The notes: generated by a model from the letters alone, not told the origin. 64,000 bases of DNA from Malus domestica (GCF_042453785.1 NC_091674.1:21797001-21861000); one strand, 5' to 3'; positions 32,756 to 45,174 are shown, numbered from the stretch's first letter. Program-made: numbers and translations.

Positions 32756-33796
32756 AGATCATGTCAACTTGGTCTATAGGGAGGTTGGACCATGACATAG
32801 AGATGTCAAGAACCCACGATCAGTGAAAGAAAAACCGACAATAGTCATCAACATTAGTTGCATAAAATGAGAGTGAATAAAAGACCTAACAGTGATAATC
32901 ATGTAGGTAAAGACATATTAGTGGCTAATGAAATGGATAAAAAAGATACCAGTGGTTAATGAGAGTATTAGGCACGGCCAAGCCTTTTACCCACCCTATA
33001 TATAGTTAATATTATGACTAATTTGGAACTGTTTTTAAAATGACTAAACGCGTTTTTTGTGAAAAAGTTTTCAAAATCAATCGTTAATAAAAATGCAAGT
33101 GAATTCTAAAAAAAAACACTTGAAGTGCTTCCTACAAGAAACACTTAATTGGTGCTTCCTACAAAAAGCACTTAATTGGTGCTTCGTGCATGACACATTT
33201 AAATGCAAACGAGCCGTTAGTGATTATTGTCAATTTTTATCCTAACAAATGAGAAAAAAATAACTGTCGTCTATTGGTTGTGTCTATATAATGTAACAGA
33301 TGAGGGTTAATCTTTGATAGATTATCATTTTGCGTAGGGAAGATTCTTCGATGTTTAAAGATGATTACCATCCAATTAAACAGATTTTGTGGGAAGCAGA
33401 AAAAGTATTTAACATGTATGATTAAAAACCATTCACTTGCCACATGAGAAGAATGCATCATTACTTGAATTTGTGATGGTATTACACCCTGGAATCTCTG
33501 CACAAAATTGTTTCTATTTTGAGGGTCCATAACTGTTAGGAAGACTAAACCGGGTTAATACAAAGATTAAAAGACAATTAGTTGTTATCAATTCAAACTT
33601 TCATCCACTATGTCTGTGTATGATTCTGTTTGGAAATTTTCCCTTTTACCTTGTCATTTCTATTCTACAATATTGTGTGATGATCAAAGCTGTTCATTTT
33701 TCGAACTATCTTTAAAGGATCATTACTATTTAATCAAAGCAATAAGCTCGTCTATTAATTGATAACAGTAGGGATAAACAATTTACTTGATTGATA
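32756..33796. other. Intergenic, no gene seen
   Basis: AT-rich. A short direct repeat, GCACTTAATTGGTGCTTC-like, occurs twice at 33145-33190. Nothing else recognised. Confidence 0.5.
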
Positions 33797-34166
33797 ATGA
33801 GTCTAACAATCACTTGTTCTTTAAGTGTCTGTATAGTGCCAGTATTTGATCTCATGTGCTTTCTAAGTGTGGTTGTGATCCCCCACCTTTGGATTGGCAT
33901 GAGTTTATTACTTGGAATGCTAATAATTGGACGAGCCAGTCGTTGGATGTTACCATTAAGAAGTTGTGCCAAGCTATTGTCTATGCTATTTGGAAGGAAC
34001 AGAATAACTGTAAATTAAGAAACGAGCACCTCCGCTCCATTGCTATCTTTAAAACCATTGTGATCTCTATACACTTGCGGTTATGTTATTTGCAAATTCC
34101 ACTCTCTATTGCAAAAAAATGTGCCTATTTTTCAAGAATGGTTTCAGATTTTGATGATTTTTGGTA
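33797..34166 (+). pseudogene. LINE zinc-finger (zf-RVT) region relic
   Basis: One frame reads ESNNHLFFKCLYSASI, stop, SHVLSKCGCDPPPLDWHEF, then VYAIWKEQNNCKLRNEHL and IHLRLCYLQIPLSIAKK. This matches the HLFFxC...W..V zf-RVT region and following WKERN motif of plant LINEs. The in-frame TGA near 33850 replaces the expected Trp codon. No RT or RNase H adjoins. Confidence 0.7.
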
Positions 34167-35145
34167 GACATAATTTTGAGGAAGACTTAAAAGCTAAATG
34201 TTTTGGATCGTTAAATTACATTACAAAGTGGGCCTCACAAAAAACATGTGTCGAAAGTTGTGTAAAAAAAGTAATGCTACAAATTCATCTCTTAACATTA
34301 TATCATAAGTGCATGACATATCAATCATGTTGTTTAACACCTGAATTATTAACACTATCTAAACAAGATAAACGTGTATTTTTCGACCAAATCGTACAAC
34401 AATTGCAATTCACCATCTAAAATCATGAGACTACAAATTTACAAGGAGATGAGATTGATGTCTAAGTCTAAAGCAAGAAATACAAAACAAGTACTGGTTC
34501 CACATTGTATGTGAATCTTATCCTGTTAAATTAATAGAAATGGTACCGCGTACTACACTCCCTGTCCAGATTACCCTACTCATCTCTTTCACGGTTGTAC
34601 CGTGGACGTGAAAATGTACTTTGAAATCAGCTTCAGTATTTGATGCCTCTTCCAAATGAAGTAAAGGACTAAATTGTAGTAATGTTCTTTCAACTTTAAT
34701 TAAATTGAAGCAATGATCAATCAACTAAAAATCTATTACTATTGGTCCCTTAACTCATCAAAATGTGTAGCTATAGTCATTTTCGTCAACTTCGTCAAAA
34801 TTTTGTTAAAATGAGTTATATTAGAAGGATCATTGCTACAATTAAGGTCCCTCAACTCATCAAAATATGTAGCTATGGTTCTTTTCGTCAACTTCATCAT
34901 AATTTTGTCAAAATGAGTTATGTTAGAATGACCATCGCTACAATTAGGTTAAAGTTGAAAGACAATTTCTCTAGTTTGATTAAAGTTGAGGGACTGATGG
35001 TAATGAATTTTTAGTTGAGGAACCATAACTATACGTTTTGATGAATTGAGGGATCAATGATAATGAATTTTTAATTAAAGAACCATTACTCTAATTAAGT
35101 TAAAGTTAAAAAATCATTACTGCAATTTACACGAAGGAAAAACCT
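34167..35145. repeat. Intergenic with imperfect tandem repeat
   Basis: Segments near 34750-34835 and 34855-34945 repeat TATGTAGCTATGGTYMTTTTCGTCAACTTC-like sequence about 112 bp apart, with further diverged echoes to 35110. No gene. Confidence 0.55.
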
Positions 35146-35154
35146 CAATAATAC

Positions 35155-35375
35155 GGACAAGGATTGTCTGCCCTCCTAGTTGTAGTGCCCTTCCATGCCC
35201 TCCTATTTTGTACGGTCACGGTTAAGCCACGTCAATATTTTATATTTTTATTATTTTTTGTCTTATTATCTCATTAAAAAATTAATATAAAATATTGATA
35301 TGGCTTAACCGTGACCGTACAAAATAAGAGGGCATGGAAGGGCACCACAACTAGGAGGGCAGAGAATCCAAGTCC
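35155..35375. mobile_element. Palindromic MITE with 9-bp TSD
   Basis: CAATAATAC flanks it (35146-35154 and 35376-35384). The arms of about 88 bp are near-perfect inverted repeats: GGACAAGGATTGTCTGCCC versus GGACTTGGATTCTCTGCCC, through TACGGTCACGGTTAAGCCA. Mutator-like by TSD length. A diverged relative seems to lie at 46975-47115. Confidence 0.9.
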
Positions 35376-35384
35376 CAATAATAC

Positions 35385-38300
35385 ATGAGACATGGAAATA
35401 TAATTGTACCTTTTAATTCAGCTCTTCATGTTAAACCAAAGTACTATGTACCCATATAATATTTTTCATGGGTCAAGTCACATTTTCGCTCGCGACACGA
35501 CACAAATAAGAGGAATCTTTGCATCTGGGTTTTGCCAAAATGGGTTTTTGTAAGATATGATTTCTTCTTAGTGGACGAGTGACGTGGCATGACAAGAATT
35601 TCTCATAAATTAGATCTCATTTGGTCGAACGACTTGGATAACATTGGATTGTGATTTGATCATTGAATAAGACTAACTGGAATCTGACTATAGACTTGTT
35701 ATGTCTCGTCTCTTTGACACTCAAGTCTCAATTAAGGAACAAATTGACCTTATTTATTTGAAAATTATTCCACAATCTTTGTGACACAAACGGCCATACT
35801 CAAGAATCTTTTCTGAATTAAGTTTCGTTTGATAAAGCATTTCGAATAACATTAAATCAAACTTTGAGTATTGCATACAATTAACTAAAATCCAACTAGA
35901 CTTGTCATGTCTTGTTGACACTCAAGTCTTAGCAAGGAACAATTGGACCTTATTTTTTGAAACCTTAATCCAACGTACAAGTCCGGTCCACAATCCTTAT
36001 TAGTGCAACAAAACATCTACCATGACACTAGTAAATAAGTTATCAACTGGTCACAAATCTGAGAGACAAAGACATGCATGATTTGGGATCCACCCAGACA
36101 TATAACAACACATCACACATAACCAAACTAAGTAAACTATATGCTCCAAAAAAAAAAAACTAAGTAAACTATATTAATTATTCACATCATGACATTAAAC
36201 TTTTTATGCTACATTTTTGGTAGAGAGAACGAAAGGTTTAAAATCAATGTGTTCACAAGAGATAATGTTAGGAATACTAAATTTACAGACAAAATTTATA
36301 AATTAAATTATATGTCATCAATATGAATGAGCACGTTTATTGTCGTTTAAGTAATAATTCAATCATCAATTTTCATGTATTTAGTTTATAAAAATTTGTC
36401 TACAAATTTGATATCCCTAGCATTACCCTTTTAATGTATCCGAAACATGAGATGGTACATCAAATATTATTATACAAGTGAGGAATATTTTTTTTTTTTT
36501 TAAGCATCCCTCCACTTGTATATAACATATGATGTATGTGTCTGAATTCTAGACATACTAAAAATTTTCTTGTGTTTTGTGGGGTCCAAATTAATAGGGA
36601 AGTGGGATGGACGAACGTCAATTAATTAACCATGACGAAATTGGTTAATGCATCATCAACATCTTACCAGCCTTTTTCTATCTTGGGTTCCCAAAACCCT
36701 ACACGAAACCTTGGGGCCCCATGTGGCGCTTTCCAGTGCTTGACATTTGTGCGGCGAGATGTGACGCCGTCAGTCAATCTGGTCAAGCTTACGTCAGAGT
36801 ACACAACTCTGTCAGTTGTACAAAGTGACGGAATTGGATCCCATCCGGATATTTTAGCCATCAGAAATTATTTGATTTTTTTTATTTAAAATTAAACATA
36901 AATAATATTTGATAAAAATTAATTGCATAATGTACAATAAATAATTAAAATATAAGAATTTTTAGGATCCACATCCTCTTTCCAAAATGACAGCCAATGC
37001 TTCTGCACTGAAGTCAAAAAGTCAAAGCAAGTGAGCATTTTGCTTTAAAGCAAGTCTGCTGTTGGACAAATAGGAGTTGTTCTTTTATTTATTTAACAAA
37101 CTATATTATCTAAAGTAGATTATAGTAAAGGTGAAAATTTTTACCAAATTACTATATCAACCGAATTATCAATAGTATCATACAAGAGTTATGTAAAAAA
37201 ATTTGTACCATTGGTAATGGTACGGTATTTGTATCATACCATGCATTTTTGTTACCGTAATGGTATTCAAAACCATTATTAGATGTATATCATACCGTAC
37301 AATTACTATTAATATTATATCATTTATTTATTCATTTATATATAATTAGGTATTATTATCATTCTATAAGCACTTTATATTTTTTTTCCTAATCATTTAT
37401 CCAATCATATCACACTCTTAACCTTTACTTTCCAAATAAAAAAAAACTAAAACCTTATTGCGTTGCGACTCTTTATCTTTTCACTCATCTAGCCACCGAC
37501 TTCATCTCTGTTACTCCAGTTTTGGCAACTCTCTCTCTACGGAGTCCATCTCATCTTCTCCTTCATCAAATTTGGATGTCCTTCTCCCTTGCTTCGTCTA
37601 TCAAGTTAATTTTTGTACAATTTTAAAGAATGTAGGGATGAAATTTAGGAATCTTTGTACTATTTTTTTAGGGATATTGGGTTCTTTCAGCCATTCTTTC
37701 ATCTATTTACTTCTTGTTTTTTAAATGAAATCTCTATAAATTCTCATAATTAAATTAAAAAGTTTTAGAAACTCAAAGGGAGCGACCAAAACACGTTTGG
37801 GCCTTGAATTGGGTTGGAAAAAAAATCAAATTTTGGCCCAAAAGAATTGCCCAAAACAAAGTGGTAATTACCATTACCATATCAAACCAACCGAACTATT
37901 TGACATGCCGAAATTCGGTATACTGAAAGTTTGGCACGATAATGGTAATAGATTTTGTCATACCAAAAGTTTGGTATGGTAATTTGTACATGGGTTTTGG
38001 TACAGTAATCGTACCAATACCACCCCAAGATGGGAGTAGGCTAAGTTCATAATAGGTTAGTTAATAATGTGATTCAAATTCGTCTTTGCGCGAGAATTGA
38101 ACCTAAGATCTTTCACTTACGGATAAAAATGAATATCACTAAACTGTAGTATTAAGTGAATGACAAATTGAAGTTGAATCAAAGATTTAAATCTAATCGA
38201 AAGTTTTCTAGAGCAAAAATTATCTTTCAAAATTTCAAAATTTTATTTTAATTTATTTCATGAACTCTGAACTTTTCATATTTTTTGCACTACAAAATTC

Positions 38301-38480
38301 CAATATTTTTTTACTGAATTCGAACAATACACTAAAGGAATGGTAGCACCACAATCTCTCCAGACACGGTCATCATAAATGATTAGTGCAACAACATTGG
38401 AGGCAGGTTCAAGCTCTTTCTGGTTATTTTTTCTTCCCATGGAACTAGTGAGTGGTGCGGGACTAGTAATCACATTCAAT
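35385..38480. other. Gene-poor AT-rich region
   Basis: No gene supported. A possible decayed element at about 37134-38025 has internal GGTAATGGTACGG/ACCATTACCATA inversions and ends ACCAATACCACCCC. 36835-36975 may be a GGATCC-ended MITE. The short frames at 36632 and 37458 show no recognisable domain. Confidence 0.45.
36143..36159 (+). mobile_element. 17-bp poly(A) insertion with 15-bp TSD
   Basis: CTAAGTAAACTATAT occurs at 36128-36142 and 36160-36174. Between them lies only GCTCC plus 12 A. This is what an extremely 5'-truncated LINE/SINE or mRNA retroposition would leave. Confidence 0.6.
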
Positions 38481-39077
38481 TAGGGGTGCAAGTTGAATTG
38501 GAAAATCAAATACGAATCGGAATTTTCGTTTCAAGTCTAAATATTTCTGAATCCAATTTTTTTTTGAAAAATTTGGAATCCGAAATGTCAATTCGAATTT
38601 CTCAAACTTAGTACTATAGAAAAAAGCCATGCATCATTTTATTGTTAGATTTTATTTCATATTTTGTATATTTAATCATACTATTATATATTAAATAAGG
38701 AGTATAGCCATACGTATTATTTTATCTTGTCATTCACACACGTAACAACCTACAAATATGTCTTACATACTATTAAAAATGAAGAGTGTGATTTTATGTC
38801 ATACACACATGTAACGGCCTACAAATATAAAAATTCATAAAAGAAAAAAAAAATTGAATGGTGGATACATAAAAGTTTCAAATTTTCAAAGTCTTACAAA
38901 ATGTAGGAGCTTAGAATTATGTTCATAAAACTCTGAGATAAAACCGATTTTAAAATTTACGTTAAATTCTGGTAATTCAAAATTATGAAATGAGACTAAT
39001 ATTTGATTCCGAATTTTTTTTTTAGATTGGCATTAGAATGCTTGTTTCCAATCTGATCTGACCGAAAATCACCCCTA
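38481..39077. mobile_element. hAT-like element, TAGGGGTG ends
   Basis: It begins TAGGGGTGCAAGTTG and ends AAAATCACCCCTA. Flanking 8-mers CATTCAAT and CATGCAAT differ at one base, fitting an 8-bp hAT TSD. No coding capacity. It shares its termini with the element at 44244. Confidence 0.75.
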
Positions 39078-40312
39078 CATGCAATCCAATGTTGTTAATC
39101 CGCATAGAAAAACTCGTTTTTGTTTACTTAGATGTTGAAGAATGAAGTCAATCATTGCGGGTGTAGAGTTCAAGCTCAAAAATTCAATGTATTTCGGAGT
39201 TTGAAATTTTAGGATTATTAACATAAATGCAGAAAAACACATAAATCCAGAAAGAGCATGTATCGAAGAAGAAGAGAGAGAAGGGAATAAGAGAAATGGA
39301 GAAAGTAATTGATTACGTTGATACTGAATTCATCTTTACAACTATGAGAATACATTTTATATAGTCATCATGACTAGCTTGCAGCCTAAGCTATTTAACT
39401 AACTAATTCGATAACAGCTATAACAACACAGCCACATTCTCAACTGTCTAACTAACTATTGTTGAGCTGGAATGATATATTTAACAAGGATACACTTCAA
39501 TTCTAGAAAATTTTGGATTTTGAGAACTTCGAATGTCAAATTTGAATATTCCAACGATACAAACATTTGGTGGTTAGAATCACGGTATTTCTAATCTATC
39601 TTGCACCTTAAGTCATATAAGTTGGTCACAATTTGATATGTGCACAAAAGTACTTACTGTGCTTTTTTAATAAGTTATGTATGAATATTTGTTAAACTAT
39701 GATTCTAATCTCTGTAATTTTGGCGAAGACCTACTTTAATTTATTTAATCATAATAGTCACTTGTTGCAACTTAAATCTATGTTTATGTGGTCCAATATT
39801 CTAGTGCATAAAATATTTAATTTTTACCCATGCATTCGGCATTTGAAACTCCCCACTCACCTAAATTAATATAATAAATTCAAATCTTCCCTCCTTAATA
39901 ATAATTTTTTTTAATACAAGCACATATACTAAATTAATCTAATTACAAAAAGAGATAAGTGAACCTATATTTTTGATATAAGAGGTATCCTATCACACAT
40001 TAAATACAAACTAAGCCCCCTTTGAATAAAAGCCCGGTATAACATGAGGTGACAACGTATCTTTGAGTCTCAAGTCAAACGGTATGTCAAAGTAGAGTCA
40101 GCGGCCTCAAAAAATGCAGGCATAGAAGTTTGAACTTGAGTTGGAGGCTTCAAACATTCGTTCGCTTTTCAATATACCACCCCTTGGGGTTAACTATGTA
40201 TACCTATACAATAAGGATAGAGATTTAGACTAAGCTACACAATAAGACACAATAATAAATTGGTATCAAACTCACCATCATAAAAACATCACACTTATAA
40301 ATAGAGAGATTA
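39078..40312. other. Intergenic with possible LTR fragment
   Basis: 39225-39490 looks like a minus-strand copia LTR piece: minus-strand GACTATATAAAATGTATTC as TATA, then a short leader to TCTCTTATTCCC. Termini were not defined. The remainder is AT-rich without genes. Confidence 0.35.
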
Positions 40313-40934
40313 CTAGCAAGTATGCCCACGCGTTGCAATGGGTTTTAAAGCAATATAAAACATGTAAAAGGATATATATATATATAATGAGAACAAAATA
40401 GGTGTCCAAGGTAGGGCTGGGCAAACGGGTCCTGGAGCTGCGGGTAGGGGCGGGTAATACGGGTACGGGGCGGGTACTGGCCCGTTCTTAGTTTTGTAAA
40501 AATAGATCGGGGCGGGGCGGGCCGGGTAATTGAAGTTTTAGGGGCGGGCCGGTTCCAAAATTATAGGATCCGCGGGTACCCGGACCGGCCCGTTTGTGTT
40601 AGATTAGACGGACGAGATTTAATATCATCTCTCCATCCAATCTCAATCGTCAGTTCAAGTTTTCAACTTTCAACCCTAGCCAACCTTCCCCGAGTCCCGA
40701 GTTCCAGAAGCATCCTCAGCCTCAGCAGCCTCATACCTCACTCTCGGATTCTCAGACTCTCCCTCGACTCCATCTCCCTGAATCCCTCTCCCTATCCCTC
40801 TCCCTCGAATCCCTAGACCTAGTCTTCTCGATCTCTCTTCCCGAATTCCGAGTCCCGACTCCTCTCATTTCACGTCTCAGAGCTCGATCTCTCTTTCTAA
40901 CTCCACCTCGTTCTCGAATCGTTCTCTAATCCCC

Positions 40935-41255
40935 TTGCATTTCCATTGAGCCAAACATCCTCCATTCGCTCTAGAGACCCACATAGAAGAACCATGTCAT
41001 TGTTCTTGTACACCTCGAATTCAACCCCACCGGTGACCCTCACGCTGTCGGTGCTGACGCATGTCACCTCCGAAGACTCCTTATCGACCCGATCGCGGCG
41101 GAGCATGAGCGAGGCCGAGTCCGACGCCGGAACCGGGTCCCGTTGATTTCAAGCGATACCCCAATCTCGCGTCGGAGGTGGCGGAACGTGAGGTGGTCGG
41201 GAATGCTCCCAATCATCTCCTCCGTCTGAGTCAGACCCATATTTGCAGCGCACAA
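40935..41255 (-). pseudogene. Captured exon of an unidentified plant gene, frameshifted
   Basis: The minus strand encodes IGSIPDHLTFRHLRREIGVS, then LEINGTR; after a one-base frame shift near 41145 it continues LRRDRVDKESSEV and VRVTGGVEFEVYKNNDMVLL. Codon composition is GC-rich and gene-like, unlike the AT-rich surroundings. The pattern loosely recalls At1g01500-type proteins, but I am not sure. It lies wholly inside the hAT-like element, has no complete start-to-stop frame, and is probably non-functional. Confidence 0.55.
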
Positions 41256-41488
41256 CTCTGATTATTGTCCTCTTCAGTTTTAAGGTATTACATTTTAGGG
41301 ATTTAGGATTGAAAATTAAATTAGGGTTTTCTAGATTTAGGGATTTTGTTGGGTTCTTGAACCTTGGACCTCTGTTATTTTCCAATTTCAAATCTTTTAT
41401 TGAATTGAATTTGAATCGACTGGGTTGTTGAATTAAATTGAATTTGAATCGATTGTGTGTGTGAGTATATGTATATGTATGTAAGAAT

Positions 41489-41665
41489 TGATGTGCAGTG
41501 CATGTAATTTTCAAATCTATTGTTCGATTCGATTGTTATAATTTGGATTTGTTAATCTATCACAAATTTTCGATTTGATGTGCAGTGCATGTAATTTTCA
41601 AATCCGTTGTTCGATTCGATTGTTATAATTTGGATCTGTTGTTGTTCGATTTGATGTGCAGTGCA
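41489..41665. repeat. Approx. 90-bp tandem repeat, two units
   Basis: GATGTGCAGTGCATGTAATT recurs at about 41490 and 41577, each followed by TTGTTCGATTCGATTGTTAT. A third partial unit starts near 41653. Confidence 0.85.
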
Positions 41666-41909
41666 TGACTGCTCTCTTCTTTCCGACATCTCCCGGAACG
41701 AGAGAGCTAAAGAAGAAGATAAGAGAGAAAAAAAAAAAGGGACCCGTCTACCAGGCTCGAACCGGCCCATTTCAAACGGACCGGGTTAGGTCCGGTTCCT
41801 GTATTAGAATTTGTTGGACCCGGCCCAGCCCGACCCGTTTCTTTTAAACCCGGGTCCGGTCTAGTCCCTTCAAAATTGGGCCCGGCCCGTGCCCAGCCCT
41901 AGTCCAAGG

Positions 41910-43435
41910 TTGAGGTACTATTTACATAGATATGAAAATTCATTTTCAACCTTATTTACAATGAGGAACAAAATAGTCCAAGGGTGGAGTAATATTGCAT
42001 ACATGAGTAACAAAATAGGTGTCCAAGGGTGGGGTTCTGCATTTCTTCTCACATGTAAGTTTTCTTTTGTCTGTTACATTACAGATTGGGAAAATGGAAG
42101 TTGTTAATGTAAATAAATGAGAGTCTTAGTGTAAATGAGTCTTAGTGCAAATGATAGGACAAAATATAGGCGTGGTTTGAACTACAGATAAAAACAATGA
42201 AAATAAGTTGAAAAGTATTGCCTTATTTAAGAACAAGGGTCCTAAACTTTAAATCCTATATGAATCAAGTTTCTGAAACCATTCATATTCAAATACATTT
42301 AAATATTAGAAGCGATATTAGAAGGATGAAAAAAATAGCCTATGACATAAGGTATATCATAAATTAAAATTATGAACAATCTCCTCTATCTTGCTCAAAT
42401 AATATGTATCTAATAACTTTAGAATACCTATTCCCATTACGAAACATAAAGAAACTACAACCATAACAAATACATTTAAATACGCAAATATGCAGCAAAT
42501 CCCTAACACCAAATTCAAATTAACAATTTTCTCCATAAAAGAAAAAGATACCTGATTCTGTTCAAAACAATTCAAATTCCACAACCCCGAAGCAATTGGG
42601 GTTGTAATTTGACGTAATGGGATGGCTGCATCCAAACTAAGAGCTTCAATCAATTCAAGTCAACGAAATATCAATAATTTATCCAAAAAAAAATAAATTC
42701 AAATAATGAACACCAAGGGACTGAGGAAGAGGTAAAATCTGAGACAAAAAAAATTGAAATTTTAGAGATATTTTTATTGGAATAAGATTTTCTTACTCGG
42801 AGATGGAATAGAAAGTGCTAAGAGTGGTAGAGGGGTTTAGGCGTCCGTTTGAAGCCAGAGCAGGAAAAATGGAAGCAAACCTCCTACAATTAAAAAAAAA
42901 CCCAAATGAAAAACCGAAAACTATTTTTGATGATGAGTCGTACCTGGTCCGAGAGAGGAGTACTGTTAGCAAAGATCTCTGGTGAAAATACTAAAGATGG
43001 ACCAAACCATTGGACAAAGATAACCCAGATTTTTAAAATTGAAATCACAAAATTTTGAACAAAGAAAAGAGAACCCACAACCAAACCCGAAACAAATATG
43101 TCGGAGAAGTATTCATGCAAAGGAAATCCGACAGCAACTTGAAAAAAAAGATGTGAGAGATACAGAGACAAACCTACTTGCAGAGACCAGGGGTTTGGGT
43201 CTTGAGCGAGAGAGCGAAAGAACTGGAGAAATATGTTCTGGAAGCAAATGGAAGAGCCCTAGCTTTTCCATCCTTTTTGCCTTCATGATGAGCAACACGT
43301 GTATAGAAGGGGTAAATAAGTAAATTCAATGTGCAACACACGTTATAAAAACCTTAGATGAGTGGTAAATAAAGGGCAAACTCGTCAAATCACTGTTAAT
43401 GAACAGTAACCGAAACTGAGTTTTAGTATATATAA
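41910..43435. other. Remaining Helitron-candidate interior
   Basis: ACAAAATAG(GT)GTCCAAGG recurs at about 41957 and 42009 and matches the hAT insertion site. The rest is AT-rich; no recognisable gene. Confidence 0.4.
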
Positions 43436-43568
43436 TGTCCACACACCCAAATTATTTCTCCCACACCTTTTTAATTTTTTTAATATTTTCTATACACCAC
43501 TAACACTTAATAGAAAAATATTAAAAAATTTAAAAAGTGTGGGAGAAGTAATTTGGGATGTGTGAATA
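43436..43568. mobile_element. Short palindromic MITE
   Basis: Left arm CACACACCCAAATTATTTCT, then CCCACACCTTTTTAA; right arm inverted (CACACATCCCAAATTACTTC). The arms are about 57 bp around a short loop. It abuts the Helitron candidate's 5' end. TSD not resolved. Confidence 0.75.
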
Positions 43569-44243
43569 TAATCTTCCTATAAATAAAGATGAAACAATAT
43601 TTAAATTAATAGAAAGATAATATATTATTCTACTCTACTTGACTAAACACTTGATACCATTAGGCCTGGCAATTTCTGACACGATCCATTAACCTGACAC
43701 TACACGACACGAAATTAATAGGTTTTCGGGTCGACACGAAAACAAATCGGGTCGTTATCAGGTAACCCAATAAGCACTTGTTAAGATAATGGGTCGGTCC
43801 AGATATACACGTGAGTACCCCGTTACATGATAAGAAAAATATTAATTTAATAATTTTATTCCACTAAAAAGAAATATTATAATTAATTAACAGTAAGATT
43901 TAACCCCTAACTGAACTGAAAGTTAACATACATACATATATGTATATATATATATATATAAAAGATAAATCTCAATTTACTACCCTCAAGTTTCGTGGTT
44001 TTCAACATTTAGTATATGGAGGTTTTTCGTCCCAAAGTCATACCTAAAATGTTAATTTTAAGACAGTCTCATACATCCATTAGTTTGGCTGTTAAGTCTT
44101 TCGTTGATGACGTGGCACCTACGTGTCAATAAGGGTCCCAGGTGGATATTAAAAAAAAAAAAATTAAACATTACAAAATTACTAAAAAAAAGGTGTCTTC
44201 TTCCTCAAACCCCTAACCCCTTCCCTTCTCCCTCCCTTTTTTC

Positions 44244-45174
44244 TAGGGGTGGGTTCAAAAAACCGAAAAAACCCAGACCGAAAACCAAATTGAGATAGAA
44301 AAAAATCGAACCGAAAAAAAACCAAACCAAACCGAATCTAGTTGGTTCGGTTTCGGTTTCTAGGATTCGAAAATCTAACCGAACCGAAAATATATTAATT
44401 TTATTTATTTATTTATTTATATTGGGTATTTATGTTTTTAGCCCAATTTTAGGCTCAATTTTCTAACCCAAATGTCTTGAAAGGCAAACTTAAGCCCAAT
44501 TGTTTTGAGCCCTTTCACTGTAAGCTCTTCTCATTTGAAAATCCACTTCGCCACTTTGGATCAATCGATTCGTCTTCCTCCTTAGCTTATTGGAATCCAT
44601 GGCGAAAGAACCAGCTTGCATCCTCGTTACTAAAGTCGCAGGTACAGTATCGAATCCATAATCTCACAGTTTCTTTGAATTTTTAACAAGTCCTAATTGA
44701 TCTTCCAGATCTACGACTTTGTTCTTGCTTGTTAACTTGTAAATTCATATGATAGATGCACCGTCATGGTCGGTGGCTTCCCAAGGAAAGAAGGCATGAA
44801 AATGAAAGACATCCTGACAAAGAACGTTTCCATCTACAAGTCCAAAGCTTCTGCACTGGAAAAGCATGCAGCTCCTAACTGCAAGGTAAAAAATATTTGA
44901 ATAGAACAAAAATTATTGGGTAGTTTGTTGATTTTTATAAGGAGTATGTTACTTCATTATGATATGAATTTGTGCAGGATTCAAATACATCTTCATGCGG
45001 AATCATGACTAATTTCGCAATTATGTTTATACAAATTGTGATTTTTAGCAAAAAACCGAAAAAAACCGAAACCGAATTGAAAAAAACCGAAGGGAAACCG
45101 AACCGAACAGCAAATTCGGTTTGGTTTTCGGTTTCAGCAAAAAACCAAACCAAATGAAATCGAACCCACCCCTA
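44244..45174 (+). mobile_element. hAT-like element carrying malate dehydrogenase pieces
   Basis: CTTTTTTC flanks it exactly (44236-44243 and 45175-45182). The ends are TAGGGGTGGGTTC and its inverse GAACCCACCCCTA. Subterminal arrays of CCGAACCGAA/GGTTCGGTTT type sit on both sides. The centre (44460-44900) holds gene-derived sequence. No transposase: a Pack-type non-autonomous element. Confidence 0.9.
44599..44885 (+). pseudogene. Captured cytosolic NAD-malate dehydrogenase fragments
   Basis: Exon 1 start (44599-44641) reads ATGGCGAAAGAACCAGC and encodes MAKEPACILVTKVAG, the known MAKEPVRVLVTGAAG start with the NAD-binding GAAG glycine changed. It keeps a GT donor (GCAG|GTACAG). After a shortened intron and an AG (44755), 44756-44885 encodes [18 protein letters not shown] and [17 protein letters not shown], ending CAAG|GTAAAA. 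The coding between these exons is missing, so it cannot make an enzyme, but splice sites look intact. The 5' UTR of the donor gene may also be included (44520-44598). Confidence 0.88.

Larger units (their letters stand above)
40412..41901. mobile_element. hAT-like element with captured host-gene fragment
   Basis: GTCCAAGG flanks it exactly (40404-40411 and 41902-41909), an 8-bp hAT-type TSD. The termini are TAGGGCTGGGCAAACGGGTC and, reversed, TAGGGCTGGGCACGGGCC, with long GGGCGGG-rich subterminal regions. There is no transposase. The interior carries a coding-like fragment on the minus strand and a 90-bp tandem repeat. Confidence 0.9.
40313..43435 (-). mobile_element. Candidate Helitron on the minus strand, interrupted
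   Basis: On the minus strand the 3' end reads CCCATTGCAACGCGTGGG (a small stem), CATACTTG, then CTAG|T at 40313. The 5' end near 43435 reads A|TTATATATACTAAAACTCAG, close to the Helitron TC...TACTAAAAC style with TC changed to TT. Without the hAT insertion it is about 1.6 kb. No RepHel gene; minus-strand frames at 42357-42653 and 42890-43171 are unidentified. Confidence 0.45.
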
